Below are positions 1 to 5,082 of a DNA stretch of 5,082 nt, in pieces. Position 1 is the stretch's first letter, and each line of letters starts with the position of its first letter. The translations under genes and the position numbers were made by a program. Location of the stretch: positions 1 through 5,082 of the forward strand of contig JAFGJP010000038.1 in assembly GCA_016929035.1 (NCBI GenBank), in the 5' to 3' direction. Below the pieces are notes generated by a model that was not told the origin of the DNA, did not search any database, and was given only the letters and a program-made list of their open reading frames with translations. The DNA is from Candidatus Auribacterota bacterium. Lineage in GTDB: Bacteria; Auribacterota; JAFGBW01; JAFGJP01.

Positions 1-159
1 ATTGTCATCAGCGAAAAAGAGTTCCGCGGAGGCACGTATATTGATATTCGTGTTTTTTACAGAGATGACAATGAAGATCTGAAGCCCACGAAAAAGGGTG
101 TCATGATCAAAAAAGACCTTCTGGAAGAGCTCAAGGATGCTATCAACAGCATCGACTAA
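1..159 (+). CDS. PC4/p15-like transcriptional coactivator domain protein (3' end)
   Basis: Frame 1 is open from the window edge to TAA at 157-159, giving 52 residues of a C-terminal end. The visible part carries the PC4 signature: EFRGGTYIDIR, then FYRDDNEDLKPTKKGVMI, then a C-terminal helix (KKDLLEELKDAINSID). PC4-type domains form a whirly-like dimer that binds single-stranded or melted DNA. Bacterial members are short, usually about 70-100 residues, so only the N-terminus is likely missing. The role in bacteria is poorly defined; DNA or RNA binding and nucleoid or transcription functions are inferred from the fold. The next gene is convergent, so this is the last gene of its transcript. 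The family call is fairly secure, the cellular function is not. Confidence 0.8.
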   Translation: MVISEKEFRGGTYIDIRVFYRDDNEDLKPTKKGVMIKKDLLEELKDAINSID

Positions 160-188
160 TGTTTGTGCTCAGGAATGCCTTTTAAGCC

Positions 189-206
189 TGTAGACTTTGT
201 TCTACA
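189..206. terminator. Short hairpin between convergent genes, possible weak terminator
   Basis: TGTAGA (189-194) and TCTACA (201-206) form a 6-bp perfect stem around a 6-base loop, directly next to the stop codon of the minus-strand gene and 30 bases past the stop of the plus-strand gene. The stem is AT-rich and no T-run follows on either strand, so it is a poor intrinsic terminator. Its position between two convergent stops is the main argument for it. Confidence 0.2.
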
Positions 207-554
207 TCATTGAAAGTTATTCTGCTCGAATTCGTCAAGAGTTCTGCTGTTATACATATCCTTCATTGTTACCCATGACCCCAGGCGATAACGCCTCCAG
301 CATTTGTATCCTTTGATATACACAGGATTCGGTCCTGTATTCGATTCAAAAAGAATGTCTTTGTAACCAAACGGACTGTTCACGCGAAGGATCGAGACGT
401 GCTGGTTGAACCATTGAAGAGCCAGCTGGCCTTCTTTGGTCACAGCCAGCTTATCGCACTCACGGCAAACATAATGTGGGAAATAGGCCGGTAAATTAGA
501 ATCAATGATTTCTTTATGACAAATACTGCATTTGTTGGTATAAATTTGAAACAT
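207..554 (-). CDS. Hypothetical protein with two CxxC pairs (probable zinc ribbon)
   Basis: The product is 115 residues. Two cysteine pairs, C9-x2-C12 and C30-x2-C33, are spaced as in a treble-clef or zinc-ribbon knuckle and probably bind one zinc ion; a fifth cysteine sits at C85. The C-terminal half (about residues 60-110) has GPNPVYIKGYKCWRRYR and GSWVTMKDMYNSRTLDEF, whose dense aromatic and basic residues look like a conserved fold and not a chance ORF. There is no signal peptide or membrane segment, so it should be cytoplasmic. The ATG at 552-554 is the only in-frame ATG after an upstream in-frame stop, but no Shine-Dalgarno sequence precedes it; the upstream bases are nearly pure A/T. 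I do not recognise a named family. Nucleic-acid binding is possible by analogy with other zinc ribbons but unsupported. Confidence 0.7.
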   Translation of the reverse strand: MFQIYTNKCSICHKEIIDSNLPAYFPHYVCRECDKLAVTKEGQLALQWFNQHVSILRVNSPFGYKDILFESNTGPNPVYIKGYKCWRRYRLGSWVTMKDMYNSRTLDEFEQNNFQ

Positions 555-596
555 AATAAAATCAAAAAATTAAATATCAAAAATAAGGAGCATTCC

Positions 597-852
597 AGAT
601 ATTAGATACAAGATTCAAGATACCCGATAAAATGTGCACTCCGTGCGTTATAATTATGGAGCCCCACGGGCTTACCCTTCGACTTCGCTCAGGACAGGCG
701 CCCGGGGTCTTCTGCGCAGGCGGATAAATTAGGTTAATATTTTGAACGGAGTTTCACAATAATTTTGCTGATTTGTGTTCCTTGATTTTATAATTATCTG
801 AGCGAAGCGTTCCTTAACTTATCTTGTATCTTGCATCCTGTATCATGTATCT
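597..852. repeat. Inverted-repeat-bounded intergenic element, MITE-like
   Basis: The left arm 597-631 and the reverse complement of the right arm 818-852 match at 27 of 35 positions without gaps (both read AGATAnnnGATACAnGATnCAAGATACnnGATAA). The arms themselves have an internal short-period pattern of GATAC/CAAGAT units. Further in, TTATAATTAT occurs at a similar distance from both arms (16 and 20 bases inside). There is no ORF inside, so if mobile the element would be non-autonomous. A 7-base direct repeat GGAGCAT lies just outside each end (587-593 and 862-868) and could be a target-site remnant, although the spacing to the arms is unequal. It could instead be two independent decayed copies of an intergenic repeat. 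Confidence 0.5.
675..694 (+). repeat. REP-like unit CCTTCGAC..GCTCAGGA, forward copy
   Basis: CCCTTCGACTTCGCTCAGGA belongs to a pattern (CCTTCGAC, 2-3 bases, GCTCAGG) that I recognise as a frequent intergenic palindrome-like repeat in several bacterial lineages. It lies in the GC-rich centre of the inverted-repeat element, and its outer bases (CCT/AGG) can pair. The partner copy at 875-893 is in the opposite orientation. Confidence 0.5.
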
Positions 853-874
853 CTTATATGCGGAGCATGATTTA

Positions 875-893
875 TCCTAAGCTTGTCGAAGGA
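875..893 (-). repeat. REP-like unit, reverse copy next to the diguanylate cyclase stop
   Basis: Read on the minus strand this is TCCTTCGACAAGCTTAGGA, matching the copy at 675-694 in the TTCGAC, GCT and AGGA blocks. Its terminal TCCT/AGGA can pair. It begins 3 bases past the stop codon of the diguanylate cyclase gene (897-899), so it would lie in the 3' untranslated region of that mRNA, where REP-type hairpins can protect against 3' exonucleases. That role is inference. Confidence 0.5.
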
Positions 894-896
894 CCT

Positions 897-2363
897 TTAT
901 TTTTGTTCTTGGATTTCCCACCAGCCGCAGATCTGATTTTTCCCTCTTTTTTTCGCTTCATACAAAGCCTGGTCAGCCTTTTCAATCACATCATCGATCT
1001 CCTCAGCGTTTTCCGGGAAAAGAGCAATGCCGACACTGATGCCGATGCTGAGCGCTCCCTCTTCAAGAAACGGACCTGAATTCTCAACGGCATCGAGAAG
1101 CCTTTTCCCCAGTTGAAGAGAATCCTTAGCGTTCAGATTAAGCAGGCATGTCATGAACTCATCACCACCGTACCTGCAGGCAAAATCTGTCTGCCTGAGA
1201 ATACCTTTGACTTTATTGGCTATTGTCTGCAGCACAAGATCGCCGACAGGATGCCCGTACGTATCGTTTATTGTTTTGAAATTATCAATGTCTATCAGGA
1301 AAAGAGCCAGGCTTGTCCCATATCTTTTCGAGCGATAGACTTCTGTCTCCAAACGTTCTTTAAAATGGCGGATGACATAAAGACCGGTAAGGCTGTCCGT
1401 AATCGAAAGCTCTTCTATCTTTTCAAAAAGCCGGGCATTCTCAACAGCCATGGCGATCTGTCCGGCAAATGACTTTATCGTGTGCATTTCATCCTGCGAA
1501 ATTTTCTGCTGGCTGAGAATATTGTCTACCACCATTAAGCCGACAACGATATCCTTGATCTGCAGAGGCACGAAAACAACAACGTCGTGAAAGCTTTTCT
1601 GGACAAGATTTTCTCCTTCTCCCAGAACGTGGTCGACAAGAGGATGGACTTTGGACTTGAGCGGGTACTGCTCTTTATCCAGTGACATTATATTTCCTCT
1701 GAGGTCATAAGCCACTTCTCCTTTAAGAAGCTCTCTTTTTCTGTCAACAAGATAGAGCCTTACTCTGTCAAAACCCATATGGGTCACGATGCTTTTGACA
1801 ATCAGCCTCAACAGTTCGTCAAGATGAATGCTTTTAACAATATTTGAAGAGATTTCAAATGATGCTCTCAGCTGCCTGACGTGTCTTTCGTTCTGCATGA
1901 AGATTTTTAAATTTTTCATGGCGACTGTCAGCTCTGAACAAAACAGGCGTATTTGAGAAAGATTAATTCGCGAAAAGCGATGTCCTGTCAGCCGGGTTAT
2001 CCTTATCATCCCGAGAAACTCTCCCTCTGTTCTCAGGGCAACACAAATGCTCGACTGGTTCTGCCTGTCAATAACAAGGTCGGTAATCCCCGAACAGAGC
2101 CCCCACAAAGGGGATTCTCTTGTGACAACGAGGACTTCTTCACCGTCCTGAAGCACGTTGGATCTCATGACCTTCTGGCATCGCAGGACATTCTCATGAG
2201 GCTCCCATGTAAAAACAGCTCCTTCGATCTTTCCAAGAGCTTTAGACAGGATTATCAGGGAATGAGAATAAAGGGCGTCCGGGTCCTTGTCATGGCTGAT
2301 GATGTGCCAGAGTTCGTTGAGGGTGGAGTTTTTTTCTCGCCTTTTTTTGCGTTTCACGATCAT
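897..2363 (-). CDS. Soluble GAF-GAF-GGDEF diguanylate cyclase
   Basis: The 488-residue protein should condense two GTP into c-di-GMP in the cytoplasm. A basic N-terminus (KRKKRREK) precedes a divergent GAF-like domain (about 15-150), a short helical linker, a clearer GAF domain (about 165-312), the helix NARLFEKIEELSITDSLTGL and a GGDEF domain (about 320-485). The active-site loop is GGDEF at 399-403. D358, N366 and D375 align with the PleD metal and guanine residues D327, N335 and D344. The inhibitory site RxxD is intact (R390-D393), five residues before GGDEF, so product feedback is expected. The usual LTGLxNR is LTGLYVIR, a variant I have seen in active-looking enzymes. There is no membrane segment. 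ATG at 2361-2363 lies 3 bases past the stop of the upstream solute-binding gene, in the same frame, without a Shine-Dalgarno sequence, so translation is probably coupled. Confidence 0.93.
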   Translation of the reverse strand: MIVKRKKRREKNSTLNELWHIISHDKDPDALYSHSLIILSKALGKIEGAVFTWEPHENVLRCQKVMRSNVLQDGEEVLVVTRESPLWGLCSGITDLVIDRQNQSSICVALRTEGEFLGMIRITRLTGHRFSRINLSQIRLFCSELTVAMKNLKIFMQNERHVRQLRASFEISSNIVKSIHLDELLRLIVKSIVTHMGFDRVRLYLVDRKRELLKGEVAYDLRGNIMSLDKEQYPLKSKVHPLVDHVLGEGENLVQKSFHDVVVFVPLQIKDIVVGLMVVDNILSQQKISQDEMHTIKSFAGQIAMAVENARLFEKIEELSITDSLTGLYVIRHFKERLETEVYRSKRYGTSLALFLIDIDNFKTINDTYGHPVGDLVLQTIANKVKGILRQTDFACRYGGDEFMTCLLNLNAKDSLQLGKRLLDAVENSGPFLEEGALSIGISVGIALFPENAEEIDDVIEKADQALYEAKKRGKNQICGWWEIQEQK

Positions 2364-2366
2364 ACT

Positions 2367-3617
2367 TTACATGTACATGGAAAAAATATAGTTGGCTTCC
2401 ATGGCCGCCTGATTGATCTCTCTGTCTAAAAAATCCGACGTATATTCACCGGACCTGATGGCCATCAGAACATGGTCAGAAAAAGCACTCAAAATCCTTT
2501 CCAGCGTTCCCAGAAGAGGTGAATAAGGGAGCGAGCGTCCGTTTTTAAGCGTTGTTGCGATTACCTCATAATCTTCCTTGTAATCCTTAAAATAATTCTG
2601 CAGCAGGGAGATCCGTGAAGGGAAGACACCTATTCTGTATCCATGCCGCATCTGTGACTCCGAAGATACCAGAAAACGTATCCACTCCGCTGCTTCTTCC
2701 GGGTACCGGCTCCACTTGGGAACAGCCAGGCTGCTCCCGCCTATAAAAGGAAAACTGCCCTCAGGCCCTTTTGGTAAATTCACCACGCCATAATTTTTTG
2801 CAACTTCCTGAGAGTAATTTGAATGCTTGAGATTGGACAGGTTGTAAAGGGGCGATTTTCCGATTATTTCCGTGGCAAAATTCCCGGAAAAAAAGCTTCC
2901 TGTGGGAATAATCCCATACCGCTTATGGCTGTCTTTTCCTCCGTAGAGGTCATTGACAAGGTCAAAATACCAGTGAATGGCCTTTCTCGCCTGCGGAGAA
3001 TCGAAACTGACTTTTTTTAAATTCGCCGACAGCAGGTGCCCCCCCATGCCCCATATCCAAGGAGCAAGGTCGTGGATAAGAACAACTTCGCTGTGTCCTG
3101 AAAGACGAAATGCCATGATGTCATCGGGTGACTTCCTCTTGCTTTGAATCACGAGGCATACATTCCTGAAAGAATCAAAATCCTCAAGATCCCTGGACGA
3201 AAATCCGTAAAGCCTGAGTATATCTATCCTGTAATAAAGCATGCGGATATCAGCCATCCAGGGCATGGCCATGAACCCTCCTGTTTCATAAGAAATAGAT
3301 GATTCTTTGAGAGGAATGATTATATCGGAGGTGATGTCTTCGTCAAAAAAAGCACTGATATCTCTGAGAACACCAAGATAGTTCAGAGTAGAAACCCAGG
3401 TCGTTCCGATCTGAATGACATCCGGAGCGACCAGTTCGCCCTGCTGCTTGTGCACATTCATCAGACGGTCCCAGGCATGGCTCCATGGGATTATCGTCGG
3501 TTCAATATGAATATTTGTATGCCATTTTTCAAAATGAGTGATCTCTTTTTCTATAGCACTGAGCGTGTCGAAATCACCATTCGGCATGAGCCAGAAGTTT
3601 AACTGGACGATTGACAT
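2367..3617 (-). CDS. Family 1 ABC-type solute-binding protein lacking a signal peptide
   Basis: The 416 residues have the layout of MalE/UgpB-type sugar-binding proteins: an opening strand VQLNFWLMPNG (4-14), APDVIQIGTTWVSTLNYLGVL (64-84), GGFMAMPWMADIRMLYYRIDIL (113-134), PKGPEGSFPFIGGSSLAVP (282-300) and the helix PEEAAEWIRFLVSSE (306-320) followed by GVFPSR (330-335). Length is normal for the mature domain, but residue 1 falls at the mature N-terminus. No hydrophobic leader or lipobox exists, and an in-frame TAA at 3651-3653 leaves only 11 non-hydrophobic codons upstream. It should therefore stay in the cytoplasm. No permease or ATPase genes are nearby; the downstream partner is a diguanylate cyclase. 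I infer a ligand-sensing role in c-di-GMP signalling and not transport. Ligand unknown; sugars or polyols are the family norm. A weak AAGAAG lies about 9 bases before ATG. Confidence 0.88.
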   Translation of the reverse strand: MSIVQLNFWLMPNGDFDTLSAIEKEITHFEKWHTNIHIEPTIIPWSHAWDRLMNVHKQQGELVAPDVIQIGTTWVSTLNYLGVLRDISAFFDEDITSDIIIPLKESSISYETGGFMAMPWMADIRMLYYRIDILRLYGFSSRDLEDFDSFRNVCLVIQSKRKSPDDIMAFRLSGHSEVVLIHDLAPWIWGMGGHLLSANLKKVSFDSPQARKAIHWYFDLVNDLYGGKDSHKRYGIIPTGSFFSGNFATEIIGKSPLYNLSNLKHSNYSQEVAKNYGVVNLPKGPEGSFPFIGGSSLAVPKWSRYPEEAAEWIRFLVSSESQMRHGYRIGVFPSRISLLQNYFKDYKEDYEVIATTLKNGRSLPYSPLLGTLERILSAFSDHVLMAIRSGEYTSDFLDREINQAAMEANYIFSMYM

Positions 3618-3622
3618 AAAAT

Positions 3623-3639
3623 GTTCTTCTTGTGAGAAC
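3623..3639 (-). promoter_or_regulatory. Small inverted repeat in the leader of the solute-binding gene
   Basis: On the minus strand GTTCT and AGAAC form a 5-bp stem around a 7-base loop, 5 bases upstream of the ATG. The 3' arm and loop overlap the AAGAAG that is the only candidate ribosome-binding site, so the hairpin could modestly limit initiation. The stem is short and may be fortuitous. Confidence 0.2.
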
Positions 3640-3668
3640 GGTTGAATATTTTAACAGAATACTATACT

Positions 3669-3697
3669 ATTTTAATAAAAAACAACTCTTTTTGTAA
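3669..3697 (-). promoter_or_regulatory. Candidate sigma-70 promoter for the solute-binding/diguanylate cyclase operon
   Basis: Read on the minus strand, TTACAA (3692-3697) is followed after 17 bases by TAAAAT (3669-3674). The -10 matches 5 of 6 consensus bases, the -35 only 3 of 6. It lies about 52 bases before the ATG, a plausible leader length. The whole intergenic stretch is very AT-rich, so chance matches are likely. Confidence 0.3.
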
Positions 3698-3724
3698 CTG
3701 ATTTTTCACTATTTAAAAAAAATC

Positions 3725-3753
3725 TTTTCAATTATCTCCTGTTACAATAAAAT
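3725..3753 (+). promoter_or_regulatory. Candidate sigma-70 promoter for scpAB
   Basis: TTTTCA (3725-3730) and TAAAAT (3748-3753) are separated by 17 bases and match consensus at 4 of 6 and 5 of 6 positions. Transcription would start near 3760, leaving a very short leader before the ATG at 3771. Together with the minus-strand candidate this makes 3618-3770 a divergent promoter region. The AT-richness makes the call tentative. Confidence 0.3.
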
Positions 3754-3770
3754 GTATATACAGAAGAAAT

Positions 3771-4505
3771 ATGACAACTTTCAGCAAAGAAGAGAATTAT
3801 AAAGTCAGACTTGATCTTTTTGAGGGCCCTCTTGACCTCCTTCTTTATCTTATAAAGAAAAATGAGGTCGACATTTACGATATCCCCATTGAAATGATTA
3901 CGGAGCAATATCTCGAGTATCTGTCTGTGCTCAAGGAACTTAACCTTAACAATGTCGGCGAATTTATTCTTCTGGCTTCGCAGCTGATTTATATAAAATC
4001 TCAATTGCTTCTTCCGGAAGACGAACGTGGAGATATGGAAGAATTTGAAGATCCTCGAATGGAGCTTGTTAACCAGCTTCTGGAATACCGGAAATTCAAG
4101 AACGCTGCCATCAGCCTGGATGCTCTGCAAAAGGAAGAAGCTGAAAGATATCCAAGGCTGGCAAAAATCCATCTGGATGAAATGGAAGAGGCTTCTGTCA
4201 GGCTCAATACCAGCATATTCGAGCTATTGGAAGCTTTCTCCAGCATCCTCAAGTCACGCGCATTTGATGCCTCGTTAGAGATAGAAGGAGAAACGGTTAC
4301 CGTTGCAGATAAAATCTCAGAAATAAGGGAACGCCTGGGCCTCAGCATGCGCCTCACATTTACTGAAATCTTTCATGAAGCCCGCAGCCGGATAGAGCTG
4401 ATATGTTCTTTCCTGGCCCTTCTGGAGCTGATAAAATCAGGAGAAATCAGCGCCATACAAACTGAAAATTTCGGAGAAATACTTATTCAGAAAAACCTCG
4501 GCTGA
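3771..4505 (+). CDS. scpA: Segregation and condensation protein A (kleisin)
   Basis: The 244-residue protein is the bacterial kleisin that bridges the two heads of an SMC dimer and, with a ScpB dimer, forms the condensin ring that compacts and segregates chromosomes at the nucleoid. The N-terminal signature YKVRLDLFEGPLDLLLYLIK (10-29) and the following NEVDIYDIPI (31-40) and EFILLASQLIYIKSQLLLP (64-82) form the helical domain that binds the SMC neck. An acidic linker DERGDMEEFEDP (84-95) and a middle segment follow. The C-terminal winged helix (about 196-240) contains SRIELICSFLALLELIKSGEI and FGEILI. Length is typical. The ATG puts the FEGPLDLLL motif at the usual distance from the start; AGAAG at 3762-3766 is a weak, rather close ribosome-binding site. 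scpB follows after 2 bases. Confidence 0.96.
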   Translation: MTTFSKEENYKVRLDLFEGPLDLLLYLIKKNEVDIYDIPIEMITEQYLEYLSVLKELNLNNVGEFILLASQLIYIKSQLLLPEDERGDMEEFEDPRMELVNQLLEYRKFKNAAISLDALQKEEAERYPRLAKIHLDEMEEASVRLNTSIFELLEAFSSILKSRAFDASLEIEGETVTVADKISEIRERLGLSMRLTFTEIFHEARSRIELICSFLALLELIKSGEISAIQTENFGEILIQKNLG

Positions 4506-4507
4506 GC

Positions 4508-5082
4508 ATGAGCAAAAACCTTAAAGATCCTCAAAAATACGATGAGATGAGCGAAGACCTGCGCCTTCAGGTCAAGGCTGTTATCGAGGCAATGATTTTC
4601 GCATCATACGACCCGCTTTCCGCGAACCGGATCAAGTCCATCCTGCAGGATGATTATGACATGACCACTACGGAAATCAAAAAGCTCATCTATAAGCTGA
4701 AAGAAGAATATGAAGCTGACAGCCGTGGTTTTGAAATCGTCGAACTCGGCGGCGGATATCATATGAGAACAAGAAAACAGTTCTTCCGCTGGATGGAAAT
4801 TCTGCTCAACAAAAAAAAGAAGGAAACTCTTTCTCATGCTGCCTTGGAGACATTATCCATTATTGCCTACAGGCAGCCTGTTACCAAAGCAAAGATCGAG
4901 GATATCCGGGGCGTTAATGTTGATGGCATCATTCAGAAAATTGTCCAAAAAGGACTTGTGACTATTCTTAAAAAGAAAGATGCCCCTCTGGTTCCCTATC
5001 AATATGTTACAACAAATAAATTCCTGGAACACTTTGGGCTGAGATCCCTTGCTGACCTTCCCAAGCTTGACCACCGGCTGAC
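4508..5082 (+). CDS. scpB: Segregation and condensation protein B (partial, 3' end beyond window)
   Basis: 191 codons are visible and the frame is still open at the window end. ScpB is a dimer of tandem winged-helix proteins that wraps the ScpA linker in the SMC-ScpAB complex. The first winged helix covers about residues 17-100 (VKAVIEAMIFASYDPLS, then FEIVELGGGYHMRTR). The second starts at the family hallmark LSHAALETLSIIAYRQPVTK (108-127) followed by IEDIRGVNVDGIIQ (130-143), and ends near TTNKFLEHFGLRSLADLP (168-185). Family members are about 170-250 residues, so little is missing. The usual GRPxLYGTT motif reads LVPYQYVTT (161-169), a local divergence. ATG at 4508 is 2 bases after the scpA stop with no Shine-Dalgarno sequence, indicating translational coupling. 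A second Met at codon 14 is an alternative start. Confidence 0.95.
   Translation, partial: MSKNLKDPQKYDEMSEDLRLQVKAVIEAMIFASYDPLSANRIKSILQDDYDMTTTEIKKLIYKLKEEYEADSRGFEIVELGGGYHMRTRKQFFRWMEILLNKKKKETLSHAALETLSIIAYRQPVTKAKIEDIRGVNVDGIIQKIVQKGLVTILKKKDAPLVPYQYVTTNKFLEHFGLRSLADLPKLDHRL

Larger units (their letters stand above)
555..896. other. 342-base gene-free stretch holding repeats
   Basis: No credible coding sequence is present. AT-rich flanks surround a GC-rich island at about 658-723. The stretch contains a pair of imperfect 35-base inverted repeats (597-631 and 818-852), a palindromic ATAATTAT block near the inner side of each arm (648-657 and 788-797), and two oppositely oriented REP-like units (675-694 and 875-893). 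The left side would hold the promoter of the minus-strand zinc-ribbon gene, though no clear -35/-10 pair was found. The right side would hold the 3' end of the diguanylate cyclase transcript; no T-tailed terminator was found. Confidence 0.7.

Noticed and set aside
597..631. CRISPR array or simple tandem repeat
   Set aside because: The GATAC/CAAGAT units are short, degenerate and have no regular spacers; the inverted partner at 818-852 explains them better.
855..896. Intrinsic terminator downstream of the cyclase gene
   Set aside because: The REP-like unit and an ATGC-GCAT mini-hairpin are present on the minus strand, but neither is followed by a T-run.
831..1079. 82-residue plus-strand frame starting in the repeat region
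   Set aside because: It starts within the repeat arm and overlaps the C-terminal coding end of the cyclase in antisense; no domain or ribosome-binding site.
1113..1472. 119-residue open frame on the plus strand
   Set aside because: It is antisense to the GGDEF domain region, which has intact catalytic motifs on the minus strand.
2380..2390. Programmed frameshift at a T6 run near the end of the solute-binding gene
   Set aside because: The downstream cyclase is already in the same frame, so a frameshift would not join the two proteins.
1953..2429. 158-residue open frame on the plus strand
   Set aside because: It lies antisense to the cyclase and the end of the solute-binding gene, has no recognisable domain and no ribosome-binding site; both minus-strand genes are strongly supported.
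3732..4357. Overlapping minus-strand frames of 146 and 118 residues across scpA
   Set aside because: Low-complexity translations antisense to a well-conserved scpA.
4604..5074. Two minus-strand frames of 77 and 73 residues
   Set aside because: They are antisense to scpB, whose family motifs are clear on the plus strand even though its frame runs off the window.

Overview
The window reads as ordinary chromosomal DNA of moderate GC from a Gram-negative, probably anaerobic bacterium. A bacterial PC4-like protein, a GAF-GAF-GGDEF protein of the 'LTGLYV.RHF' type, a compact scpA-scpB pair and REP-like 'CCTTCGAC..GCT.AGGA' intergenic repeats together suggest Desulfobacterota (former Deltaproteobacteria). 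This is an inference from gene style, not a demonstrated placement. No tRNA, rRNA, CRISPR array or transposase is visible.

Left part (1-896). The 3' end of a PC4/p15-like DNA-binding protein gene (+) converges on a small gene (-) encoding a 115-residue protein with two CxxC pairs, probably a zinc ribbon of unknown function. A 342-base gene-free stretch follows (555-896). It holds an imperfect pair of 35-base terminal inverted repeats about 256 bases apart, a GC-rich core, and two oppositely oriented REP-like palindromes. It resembles a miniature repeat element.

Centre (897-3617, minus strand). This is a two-gene signalling operon. The first gene encodes a family 1 ABC-type solute-binding protein (SBP) that starts directly at the mature domain, with no signal peptide and no room for one upstream. 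The second encodes a soluble GAF-GAF-GGDEF diguanylate cyclase with an intact active site and an intact RxxD inhibitory site. The two genes lie in the same reading frame, separated only by TAA and AGT, and the second has no Shine-Dalgarno sequence. The likely reading is a cytoplasmic ligand-sensing module paired with a c-di-GMP synthase, made as two coupled polypeptides or derived from a single 900-residue protein. This is the most interesting part of the window.

Right part (3618-5082). A short AT-rich divergent intergenic region separates this operon from scpA and the 5' part of scpB (+). Their products are the kleisin and the winged-helix partner of the SMC condensin complex for chromosome segregation. 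scpB starts 2 bases after the scpA stop and runs off the window end.
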